A DNA stretch of 64,000 nucleotides, taken from Agrocybe praecox (taxonomy: Eukaryota > Basidiomycota > Agaricomycetes > Agaricales > Agrocybaceae). Position numbers and translations under genes: made by a program. Below, in pieces: positions 49,265 through 59,428 of this stretch; positions within the stretch are counted from its first letter, which is position 1; every line of letters starts with the position of its first letter. A model generated the notes under the pieces. The model worked only from the letters and a program-made list of their open reading frames with translations. It was not told the origin of the DNA and made no database searches. The stretch spans positions 496,001 through 560,000 of the forward strand of contig OZ024841.1 of assembly GCA_964017145.1 (NCBI GenBank). Reading direction: 5' to 3'.

Positions 49265-50960
49265 TACAACCTAAATAGCAGTACGCTCATACAGAATACA
49301 ATTAGTAGATAGTCCTACTACTCTTATCACTTTTCATTGTAGAGTATGGCTCACCCTGGGGCCTGAGTAATACATATTACTTCGAGTGAGAGGTCGGAAA
49401 AGGGTTGGTGGACGGAGAAAATGAACGAGGAAGAATACAAGTTTAACTTGTTGGTTATGGGCCCAGCGGAGACGAGACCTCGTACGCCGGAGTCTCAAGA
49501 ATATGAGCGGAGTTTTTGTTTTGAATCGTCAAAAGAGCGCGATCATAAAAATTATATTTTTATGACCCATACTGTGCAAACAGTTGATGCACGAAGAGAC
49601 TTACTCATCTGATAAGTTTGGACTCATGAAGACCTAGCGTACGTAGTCATCGGCACACAATCGGCGGTTTTATTGCGTGACCGGGTAATAAGAGCAATTT
49701 TTGGTCAGGTTAAGACGAGTCCTCAGTCGTGAGTCCGGAGAAGCGGTCCGGGCACCAAAAAATAGTACATGACCGTGGGAATAAATAAATCACGGCAAAT
49801 TTGTCATGGCCGAGTACCGAGTCCCGACGACCCCAACGGTCAAATCAGCATCAACCAGAACGACGACGACGTGTTCTGCTTATTTTTAATAGCTCTAAAG
49901 ATTTTGGACACATTTTTCCATTAAACGTTGGAGTAGTCCAGTATGCAGCTGTATGGCGTAGCTGGGCTCGGAAGCGCGTCGAGCAGCCTCGCACGATGGC
50001 AGTAGTTGCCTTGCTGTGAAACAGAAAGGTACCCCCCTGTCATAATTATGTAATAATATCAAAGTTTTGGTCCATTATTTGGCATCACGCTCCCTAACCA
50101 ACAACAGACTGTTCAGCGAGGGTCGATATTAAGAGTTTTGGTCCAATGTTTGGCGTCATCCTCTCTACCAAACAACAATGTCACGACAATGCCTTCTTCG
50201 TCCGAATGTTCAATTCATTCAACCTGATCATCTCTTTTCTAAGGCCCTCCTATGGATGCTGTTGGAAAAGTTTGCTGTCGATATCTCTCCCAAAAAGAGC
50301 TCGTCTCTTATCATTTTCTGGCCTCTCCACGTTGTTATGTAGCAAAGATTCAAGTTAGGGCTCCAACCATTTATATATGTACATTTCCTTTTTTTCTTTC
50401 TTTGATAAGGCGTTTAAACATGGTTTAAATGTTTTAAAATGGTAATAAAATGGTAAATAATTAATAAATGCCTGATGAACTTTGAAGTTCCCAATCAAAC
50501 TGGACCGCAAGGAGTCAACCGAAGGTTGGCGACGAGCGGTCACTGAAGAGCCCGGCCTGGTGATCAGTCAACTCAAAATTTCTAGAACCTTTTGGTCCCA
50601 ACTTCCAGGCCTTATCTTTTTCGTAAAAATCACATTTAAGAAGGTAATACTTTTCTATCTTGTTTCTATCTGAAATTTATATCGTATTTCAAAGCCGGAG
50701 CGAGGTACAGCAAGGCCTGGTCGACTTAAGTCGGCCCTTTATGGTCAAAGGATGATTGGATTCACCTATGTACGCGTCGTGGTCACACAGAGTCTGTACA
50801 CGATCTAATCTAATCAGACCGGTTGCACTGCCACAACGTCGGTATAGAAATTATGAAGTACATTGAATTAATTATGTTGCTCGTTGACAGCTCGTCATAG
50901 TGATAGATTCTACCCAAGGACCTGGAAATATAAAAGGAAATGGAACAAAGGTATGTTAAT

Positions 50961-51166
50961 CCTGGGACTCACACCTCGCGAAGCTCAACTTTTCGGGCGA
51001 CCTGAAAAGTTGAGGTTCCCAGGGTGTGATCAAGTCTTGTGGAGTCGCTACCTTTACCTGGAGGCTACGAAACTGGGATCAAAGAAAATGCCGGTAATAC
51101 CGTAAAGGTTAGCCTGGTGGTAGTGCTACCACCTTCGGTGTAATGTAAGAGGCTTAATCTTTTTTT
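50961..51166. other. Cluster of inverted repeats followed by a T-run
   Basis: CTCAACTTTTC (50984-50994) and GAAAAGTTGAG (51004-51014) form an 11-bp perfect stem with a 9-nt loop. CCTGGGA (50961-50967) can pair with TCCCAGG (51017-51023). Alternatively TCACACC (50969-50975) can pair with GGTGTGA (51023-51029), a competing arrangement. A second palindrome, GGTGGTAG/CTACCACC, spans 51116-51133. A run of seven T follows at 51160-51166. This might be a structured RNA, but no known RNA family is recognised. Confidence 0.35.
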
Positions 51167-51209
51167 CAACACGTCTTCTCATTGATTTTGCACAGCCCTT
51201 GTTTCACCT

Positions 51210-51497
51210 TTAAGTATGTAGGTCTCTGGATGATACAATCCGAGCACCCCGGAGGTCTTCCTTGACTGAGTTCATTTTTAGGTCATCACGCAGAACGTAT
51301 CGAGTGGTTAACGGGACCTCGAAGTGCCCGGCTTGAAAAGATTCTGGGTTTTCGTCTAAGGGATAGCACAATATGTCTATGCGTTGAGGTCGGTGGTCAG
51401 AGGGTAGGGATTGTGGATCTGTGAAAGTTAACGAAGCTTCAAGAGCATCACGATTAAGGGCCGGGAGTTTCGAGAGTTTCAAAGCTGGAAAGACCAT
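51210..51497 (-). CDS. Short orphan ORF
   Basis: Uninterrupted 95-codon frame from ATG 51497 (MVFPALKLSKLPALNRDALE) to TAA. It contains QRIDILCYPLDENPESF and HFEVPLTTRYVLRDDLKM, with amino-acid composition and codon use that look coding rather than random. No domain is recognised, and no continuing exon was found downstream on the same strand. It could be a small gene, an exon of an unseen gene or a gene fragment. Confidence 0.3.
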   Translation of the reverse strand: MVFPALKLSKLPALNRDALEASLTFTDPQSLPSDHRPQRIDILCYPLDENPESFQAGHFEVPLTTRYVLRDDLKMNSVKEDLRGARIVSSRDLHT

Positions 51498-51691
51498 GCT
51501 TCTAAGTTTAATTTCAAGAAACCAGACATCCGGCTAGGCAACGAAGTATAAATACACAGCCATGCTACCGAGTCTAAACCTAAGTCGTGAGTCACCTGAA
51601 GATTTTCACTGATCATCCTTAATTTAATGACGATGTCGACTGTTCAAGTTGAACTTCTATCTATCCCGCACATCTCTGTCACCTTGCAGAT

Positions 51692-53046
51692 ATGCCCCTC
51701 GACTCACTTCAACTTTCATATCTGGCGACCCTTCTAGAGGCGTTGTTTCTAGGTTCGTTTTATTGCGTTGGGCGTATCTTTGATTCCCTAATGGGCAATT
51801 CGAGATAGGGATTCACGCGGTAGTCGTAACAGCTGTGATCTGGATTTGGACGTGAGTACATATTATAATGGGAGTAATATCTCATGCATCCTTCACTAAG
51901 CCTTTTGATTGTATCAAGATCACGGAGGACACCAACGAGAGTACATTCGATACTATACGTTGCAATAATGATCATGTTCCTGATATCGGTGGCGCACACG
52001 GCCCTGGTCGTCGCACGTTACATGTTACCAACGACCTTTGGCAGTGATGTACGCTCGCAGCAGATTATCACAGCGCTAGCTATTATTCAGGTGTGTTCCA
52101 TATATAGCGTAATCTGGTATAGGACCAATCCTGTCATCTCGGTGTTCTCAGTATTTCTTTGGGGATTACGTTATCATGTGGAGAGCGTGGATGGTGTGGA
52201 ACAAAAACTACCTAGTGATGGTTGTACCATTTTGCATCTCATGCATAGCATTCGGTATGATTTGGATTTGGTGAGGTTTACCACCTTCCCTTCTGAGTAT
52301 CTTTCCAGCGTTCGGTTTTTCTGTTCTTCCGAGTGCATCATTACTTGATATTGTTTCGCCTTCACTCCTGGCCGGCAACTTTATGTTATGTACCGGGCTC
52401 ATAGTCGCGCGTATTCTGTGAGATATCAAATTTTGACGTATCCCCTCCTAATCTAATCTCGAATTTTTTGACTATTAGATACGTGAATATGTACTCTCAA
52501 GGTTCCCGTAATTTACTCAGGGTCGTCAAGAAGTCACCCTATAGAGGAGTCATATTCCTTCTTTGTGAAACAGGAGCCTTTTACACATTGATTCAAGTAC
52601 GGAATAACTATATTCAAGAACATATGGGCCGGTTGGAATTAATTCTCCGTCCGATATGAACATTTTACGCAGGTTGCTGGTGTGGTCATGTACCAATTAA
52701 AAGTCCCATTCCTCGTAGTGTGGTTGGATCTCGTGGTCCCTTTGATGGTACGTACGTTTGTTGATTGGCTTACTGGTAGCGCTAAGACACTTTTTGGTCC
52801 ACTTAGGGCCTTCTTCCCTCGACCATTGTCGTTTTGGTGGCATTGGACACTACTTCCGTAGGAGGGCAACACACCGTCGACTTTACAAGTAGAATTGAGG
52901 AACTTGGTTTTAATCGTACAAACGAACCTACAGAAGAATCCCAAAATGCGCAAATTACGGGAGAAAATATAGAATTAAAGGAGAACGCAAGTCAAAATCT
53001 GCTCAGTGTAGGAAGGGACGGGTACGCTATCGAACGTTCGCCGTAA
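51692..53046 (+). CDS. Seven-TM orphan membrane protein (agaricomycete type)
   Basis: Predicted 7-TM integral membrane protein of a lineage-expanded basidiomycete group; function unknown. From ATG 51692 (MPLDSLQLSYLATLLEALFL) the protein continues after an intron as GIHAVVVTAVIWIW, then LLIVSRSRRTPTRVHSILYVAIMIMFLISVAHTAL with the internal basic loop SRSRRTPTR. After this come VVARYMLPTTFGSDV, WGLRYHVWRAWMVW (Trp-rich third TM block), LVMVVPFCISCIAF, ASLLDIVSPSLLAGNFM, LLRVVKKSPYRGVIFLLCETGAFYTLIQ and VAGVVMYQLKVPFLVVWLDLVVPLM. The final TM exon GLLPSTIVVLVALDTT leads into an acidic, Asn/Glu-rich cytosolic tail ending YAIERSP-TAA. About seven introns, phases consistent. The exon near 52100-52140 is the least certain. 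Confidence 0.65.
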
Positions 53047-53249
53047 TACATCGCGGACAGGATCTTATGGCGTACATATCATAACATTTATACGGTTTCT
53101 CGATATATTCTAGTGACTGACGGCTTAGCATACCTATAATATTCAAGGTGTATTAAACGAGCTTCTTTAATTTATTCTTCATCTATAGTTTTCCGTCAGT
53201 ATAAGCAAAATAATAGTGAGGCATGAAGCTAAAGGGCTCAGGGAACGAC

Positions 53250-54834
53250 TTATACCGATAAATATCTGGCAACCGCTAAATCCAGCTCGACCTTCTGCGG
53301 ATGAGACTGAGATACGACCAACTCATGAGACGCCAGATACTCCGCCAACGTTTCTTCGTACGTGGACCTTGATAGACAAACTGCAAGCCATGCCATGGCG
53401 TACAGATATATGTCCGGTCGTGTTTCTGGAAGGTGAAGGATGGAGCGAGGAGGACTATGCAAGTCCGTCAAAGACGGTACTGGATTCAGGGTGGATTCTG
53501 ACATTGAAGATATAGAGTTTTGACGGTCGAAAAGGGGCTGCTCTTGAAGCTCAGACGGCCTAAAAGATGATATTCGTTAGCAACCCAATCGTGAATTATG
53601 ATTTTTTCTACGAACACTTTATGCTTGAACAAGTACTCGCCGATCGATTTGGCCAATGTGACATATCTGTCCACACTCTTCCAAAGCTCGCCCCCACAGT
53701 TGGGATCCTGAAGGTAGTCGAACAGCATATCGAAAAATGCTCTATCACTCGACGATCGGGCACCGAAAAGACAGACCCCATCTTTTACCATTACACAATC
53801 TGTGTTACGTATATCAGGATAACTGTGCCCAAATTCTAGAATTTCGGTCACGATAATATGCTCTTCAGGTGTGGCTGAATTGTGAGAAGGATCGGACAAA
53901 TATGTTAGAACATTCGATGCGTACACCTGCTTGGTCAAGGGCTTCAGCGCAGGGCCGACGATGTGATCCCATGACGCCAGGTGGTGCAGGTATAAGCTCT
54001 TCTTGAATCCTAATGAGCTCAACGCATAATATTCCTAATCATCGGTGGTAGAAAAAGTCGTAATGAATATCTACAAACGTAATAAGAAAAACGGCCAACA
54101 ACATACCTGTTTCTTGAACCATGCCATCAAGCGTGATAACTGACTAAAGATCTCCCTTTGTGGAAGCCCAGTTTGCCTAAACAAATGGAAATAAGCGTTC
54201 ATATCCAGTTCAAAGAGGTCCTTCCACAGGTCGTCTTCGGGCTTAGACACCTTGATACAGAGAGGGACAAAGAGTTGACAAGCGAGAAGCATAGACGGGT
54301 GAGATGTTTCTATCACGATACAGATTTCAGTATAGTTCCGCCAAAACATAAAGAGTGCACACCTTGGGTATCGGAGAACACTGAGGGGAGGTGCAAAAGG
54401 AATGTTTGTGCCAACTGAGCATAGGCGCCCTGAGCGTCGATGTAAAACTGTTTCGACCGGGTTCTATCTGTAATAAAATCTTTGAGAGCTTTTGGTATTA
54501 CTCTAATGGGTCTTTTAATATCGTCTGGGTGCTCATCGGAATAGTCTATGTCGGGAAGATAGGTGACCGAGTCCAGCTCGTTTAACGTGCGTTGTAGTTC
54601 CTTCGAATCGCAACCAAGTATTTCCCCCAACATTTGGATCCCTTTCCCCAGTGGAAACGCGGCATTTGAGAAACAGAGGAAGTTAAGGAGGTCCATGCAT
54701 TGGTTAACGTCGGTCACTGAGGTGAGAATACCATAGTAGAAGTTGTCGTGCTCGGACGAAGGTGAATCGGGGCCCGGCCTCGCTATGCGGTTGATGTGTT
54801 TGTTCTGCCAGTGAGCACCTTTTTGCGAGGTCAT
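53250..54834 (-). CDS. NLR-arm-like protein without NTPase domain (copy 1)
   Basis: Resembles only the C-terminal helical arm found after the NACHT domain in expanded basidiomycete NLR/STAND proteins. It starts MTSQKGAHWQNKHINRIARP, then NFYYGILTSVTDVNQCMDLLNFLCFSN, SKELQRTLNELDSVTYLPDI, and the hallmark block PKALKDFITDRTRSKQFYID followed by AQLAQTFLLHLPSVFSD. After introns come ACQLFVPLCIKVSKPEDDLWKDL and the segment SLYLHHLASWDHIVGPALKPL, ending LAVARYLSV-TAA. No P-loop, Walker B or effector domain is present within the gene or in the ~700 bases upstream. At least three introns. It is a paralogue of the gene at 57810-59428. Family likeness is by pattern, not by search. It could act as a stand-alone scaffold or be a relic. 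Confidence 0.6.
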
Positions 54835-55541
54835 AGCAGAGATAGAAAGGAAAGAAGTTGTAGGATGGATGAAGGATCGGAGCTTTGAACTTGGATGATC
54901 TGCACCGTCGATTGTGGATGCTCCAGAGGTGGCTTGGGGACAGCACTAGGACAACCGTAGCACGTTGACGGTCGTAAAGCTGTCGTGTGCACGGTTGTAA
55001 ATTTAGTAACCGACCTTGATTATTGATGTCATCATATCTTGATTAGATTAGATTGACTGTTCATTATTTTCACATTTAAATTGTATTTCAATACATACCT
55101 CATAAGATTTCAACACAGAAATTCCGGTATTTCTCATATCTTCGTCATAGAAATCGAGCGTAGCGCTGGCCATAATTGCTGTATGGCAATTTAAGGGCCT
55201 AGGCCTGTGCCTTTCAGGTGTGCGTCATTTGATCGCCATCAGCACGAGCATGTCACAAACCCATCACATCTCGTGCTTCAGCGTCGCCAACACTGCCACC
55301 TCCTATGACTCGGCAAGAAGTTAGCATTTCGCGCTTACTCTATAGTTGCCCAACGATTGCAAAATGGACGGGAAATCCCGAATTGGACCTCTCCATAGAA
55401 ATATACTCCTCCCTTCTTTGTTCCTTCCACGGCGGATAAGGCACCATTTCGCTTCTTCCCACTGCTATTACTCACCAATCTATATATCCTCTTTTTCCAA
55501 ATAACCGCCTAGTGCGAATTTTCGAAGGTGTGTCCTCGGGT
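54835..55541. promoter_or_regulatory. Divergent promoter region
   Basis: About 700 bases between the divergent starts of NLR-arm-like copy 1 (-) and the glycosyltransferase (+). A TATATATCC stretch lies near 55482, about 60 bases before the glycosyltransferase ATG, with a CT-rich leader. No ORF of note. Confidence 0.4.
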
Positions 55542-57229
55542 ATGGGCGGGTTAACGGGACGAGTAACGTATCGCGGTGTCCTTGTTGTCATCTTTGGGGT
55601 GTGTTTTGTCGGAGTCATTTTCCAGTTTGGCGGGTTATCGTCACAGGATCCGATGATGCTCGTAAAAGGCCATTACTTGAGCGATTTCACACAACAAATC
55701 CCCCCGAAATACAGAAATGTGGCTATCGCGTCTGCATTCGGATCCCACTACGATGTGTACATGACCGTTGCATGGACACTAAAACGCTTGAAAGAACCAC
55801 TTAATTTTTCAGTTTATGCTTCGGTTCCCTTTCGTCACCAATTCCAGCGTATAATTGATGAGAATAATATCTACGATGGCGAATACAAAAAGCTTTCCAA
55901 TTTTCTTCCGGACGTTGCAAACAACACAGGAGAGGGTCCCATTGATATGATCATTCTGGGAACCTGTGAAATAGAGTGCGTTATCTGGCATATTCGGTTT
56001 ACTTGCCGCTGACGTTGCTAACATCCCATTCTCTTCAAACCCTTAGCTTGAAGAATTGGGGAGTCGACTTATTAGCTGCCTGGGACAATCGAGATAACTC
56101 TTCCAAGTTTAAACTCGTCTGCATCGTGCACAACGCCGATGATAAGACCTGGCAAGCCAAGATACCAGAATGGTCTCGGCGAAACGCAATTCGTATACTG
56201 CCGATTTCTGCACAGTACGTCCGCAGGCTCATAACTTCATTTCATGATTAGGATAACCAAAGATTTGCTACAGCGTGAAGGAAAACTTTCATCAAATGTT
56301 TCTGGATCGTGCTCGCGAGCCAGATCCCGTTATAAGGTCGGCTGGGATGGAACACATACCCGTTGATGTTCATATTCCTATATTGGACCTGAAAGATCTC
56401 CCCGTTCTTTCTCCATCACGTCGTTTGTCAAACGCTGTCATACAAGGCAGCTTCATGTGGCAGCGCCGCGACTATCCTAGGATTTTCTCACAGCTCAACC
56501 AGTCCCTTCATGGTGCGTCTATCCAATATTCTATCGTCTAATATGCCATGATCTGACCTTCAATTAGATGATCCTTATGCTTGGGGTTATCTGCCGCCCG
56601 GAAAATCATCAGCATCCTTTATGCCTGATTCTACAGCTGATGACCCTCCGTTAAAACTGCATTTAGTCGGCAGTGGCTCCATTGACGTCCCTGAGGAAAT
56701 AAAAAATCTCATAGTCTTTCATACGAACTTGGATTATGCCAGCTTCTACAGGATCATGGCCGGAATGGACGTCTGCATACCAGCATTCCTGGCTATCAGG
56801 GACCAAAACTACAAACGACAAGCGAGTTCCAGCATTGCAATGTGCATGGAGGTGAATGTGAGTACGACGTAGTCCTGCTGTGCATCCAATAGTGGATGAT
56901 TTATAACTCAGGTACCGGTCCTCGCAATGCAAGAACTGCGAAACGCGTACACCTACATCGACGATAGCCGAGTAACAGTTACGCACCCAGCTGCCATGAG
57001 TGAGATAGATGCTCTGAAAGCGCTACGAACCGGCGACTCGTCAGCATTCCTAGCAAGCGACCCTTCGGGAACCGGCATAACTATGGGATCAAACCCTGTT
57101 GTTTGGGATGCGGTTGCGAAGATGATGCAAGCCGGGTGGATTCGCACGAAGGAAGGATTTGATACGCAGAAACGCCAAGTATGGAAGGAAAACGAGGAAG
57201 TCATTAGGAGAATTTTAAGGGACCTATAA
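55542..57229 (+). CDS. Putative glycosyltransferase, type II membrane
   Basis: Likely Golgi-type glycosyltransferase with a GT-B-like C-terminal half; donor and acceptor unknown. ATG 55542 gives MGGLTGRVTYRGVLVVIFGV, a short cytosolic N-terminus and signal anchor (VLVVIFGVCFVGVIF). The luminal N-terminal domain contains RNVAIASAFGSHYDVYMTVAWTL and PIDMIILGTCEIE. It is followed by LKNWGVDLLAAWDNRD, VCIVHNADDKTW and SRRLSNAVIQGSFMWQRRDYPRIF. The C-terminal domain has the GT-like series LKLHLVGSGSIDVPEEI, IVFHTNLDYASFYRIMAGMDVCIPAF and SSSIAMCMEVNVPVLAM. It ends EVIRRILRDL-TAA. Five or so introns; the frame is intact. An earlier in-frame GTG (55512) was not used. It is flanked on both sides by the paralogous minus-strand NLR-arm-like genes. 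Confidence 0.65.
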
Positions 57230-57809
57230 GTTCATTATTCATTTTCTATCCATCAGCGACTGAATCGCCTAATGTGTACCAAGACATATTCAAACTATTT
57301 TCAAGATTATTATTCCTGTAGGTTTCGTTTCACACAAATCACGACTGGTTATTTTCACAGACATGGACGCTCGTTTGATGGCTTTTTTGGCCACCGCTAA
57401 TCGAAACCATAAATGTCGAACGATCTCCAGCATCGCAATGTACATAAAGATTTACTGCGTGCAATATATAGAGCCTCCAATCGGGCGTTGCGCTTCCATG
57501 AGGCGTGGACCCTTTTAGAACATTACGAACAAGTGCTATATCAGCCTTAGGTCAGGCACGATTTAAGAATATAATGAACGCTACGACCCAAAACGCCGGG
57601 TAAAATATGATGCCTAAGAAATTCGGAGCCCATCAATGTTTGTAAATTAACAAAACAAAAGGTATGAAGATTATGAACATATGCCCAAAGTTTACTAATA
57701 CAAGGCAAAATAATGCACATCAGAACAATAGTGATTATAATTCAACTCCACGTCCAATACTAATCATACAGCTGTCATGGTGGTCGCTTTTGAAATATTT
57801 TTGTGCCGT
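57230..57809. other. Convergent 3' intergenic region
   Basis: 580-bp spacer between the 3' ends of the glycosyltransferase gene (+) and NLR-arm-like copy 2 (-). AT-rich, no supported ORF. Confidence 0.5.
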
Positions 57810-59428
57810 TCAGAACATTACTTTCTCTAAAAGATTATTGATTACATAAATAAAAGAGCCCCATTGGTACAGTCCACTCACAGAGAGATATTCCTTGACA
57901 GCGTAGTCGAATTCGACCTTATCTACCCAGGAAGAGTGCATATCGAGAGTATAGTATTTCAGTACCCGGGCTAAAAATGAATGGTACGGTGATCTCGATA
58001 GATAGAACGGGAGCATTCTAATTGCCAGAAGGAATGTTCTTGGTTTCGTCGGCCATTTTCCAAATAAAATATCAGGAAATGGGAGTTTTGGAATCCCAAG
58101 GAAACGCCTGGGAAGCTCTGTCGGAAGCTCATGGACCTCTTTTTGTAACGCGGATGGACTAGAATAAATTTATGGTGAGCAGATCGATTGAGCAAACGTA
58201 AAGAAATATTGTTTAACTCACACCGTATGTCTGAAAATATACCAAGTGATCTTTTGAGACATGAGGAGGTACTTGTTCCCACCGTCCCACGTATTGCCTG
58301 CACGACTAGGAGATCCAAGGTACTCCGCTAGCTCTGGAAGAAATTGACTATCTGACGTAGCTCTATCCCCAAGCATCCAGAATCCATTATAGAGACATTG
58401 TCGGTTGAAATCTGGTAATTCGTGGAAAGAAAGCCCAAATCCTAAGATGGCTTGCAAACTTTCGTGTTCCTCGATGGTGGCGTTCATGTACAACGGGTGT
58501 TGAAGAGCGGTAATTATCATAGTAGAACAAGTCGACTTCCAAAACGTCTTGAAGGAAGAATCCAAGCTTTGATCCCAGGCCTTGAGGTGATGACGATACA
58601 AGCTCAACTTGAATGCGAAGATGTCCAGTCCAGATCTTTCCTATGTTTTTTTAGAGGGTAATGATCGTAAATGAATCAAAGGGAACAACAACGTCAAAGC
58701 CCGTCACTCACCTGGTTGCGAAACCATCTCATTAACTGGGATGCATAGTTTAAAATATCCCACTGCGATGATCCAGTTTGCCTAAAAAGTCGAAGGTAGC
58801 CGTGAAAATCCAATTCGGCCAAGTCCTGCCACAGCTCATGGGTTGGATTGATGACTTTGGTACATGTATGTACCACAAGCTTGCATGAAAGCAGCCTGCA
58901 AGCGGGACTAGACTCTGACGAGAAGAAGTAAAGAGGTTCATTCGCTGCATAGGCAATAGGACAAAAAAAAAAAAAGAACAGACCTTGGGATCTGGAAAAT
59001 AAGCTAGGGAGATGGAGCAAGTACCGCTGGGTGAGATTTATATACACTTCTTGAGGATTAACATAGAACTCTCTAGCTCTCTTCGGGTGAATAAGAAACT
59101 GCTTAAACCCGTCCGGAACTGTGCGAAGTGGTCGCTTCATATCATCAGGATGTTCATCGGAGAATCCGATAATTGGTAAGTCGACCACAGGGTTTAGCTC
59201 GTTGAGGCTAATGTGGACGTCGGTTGGGTTATGGTTCAAGAGGGCACTAATAATCTGCACGCCTTTGTCGAGTGGAAATGATAAATTCGAGAAGCAAAAG
59301 AAGGATAGAAGATCTAGACACAATTCGATGTCTGCTACAGAGCTGAGGACTGCATGATAGAATTGGTCCACCTCCGCTGGCGAGGCATCTATTTTGGGGT
59401 TTTGGAAGGTTTTCGCATGTAAGATCAT
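57810..59428 (-). CDS. NLR-arm-like protein without NTPase domain (copy 2)
   Basis: Paralogue of the gene at 53250-54834. It starts MILHAKTFQNPKIDASPAEV, then DQFYHAVLSSVADIELCLDLLSFFCFSN, FPLDKGVQIISALL, SLNELNPVVDLPIIGFSDEHPDD, PDGFKQFLIHPKRAREFYVN and VYINLTQRYLLHLPSLFS. After an intron with an unusually long T-run (about 58964-58976) come LLSCKLVVHTCTKVINPTHELW and LAELDFHGYLRLFRQTGSSQW. The C-terminal exons give MSLYRHHLKAWDQSLDSSFK, FWMLGDRATSDSQFLPELAEYL, ELPRRFLGIPKLPFPDIL and DYAVKEYLSV. The final codons after EYLS may read through to 57810 or use another splice. As in copy 1, no P-loop NTPase or repeat domain accompanies it. Confidence 0.6.

Larger units (their letters stand above)
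49265..51691. other. 2.4-kb intergenic region with hairpins
   Basis: No recognised gene. It holds open frames of 60-73 codons without domains (for example 49421-49612 and 50884-51105), the hairpin cluster at 50961-51166, and a 95-codon minus-strand ORF at 51210-51497. The region just before 51692 contains TATAAATA near 51548, a plausible TATA box for the 7-TM gene. Confidence 0.5.

Noticed and set aside
51105..51170. A-box-like TAGCCTGGTGG before a hairpin and T-run, considered as a tRNA gene
   Set aside because: No B-box (GGTTCGANNCC-like) at the right distance and no cloverleaf can be drawn.
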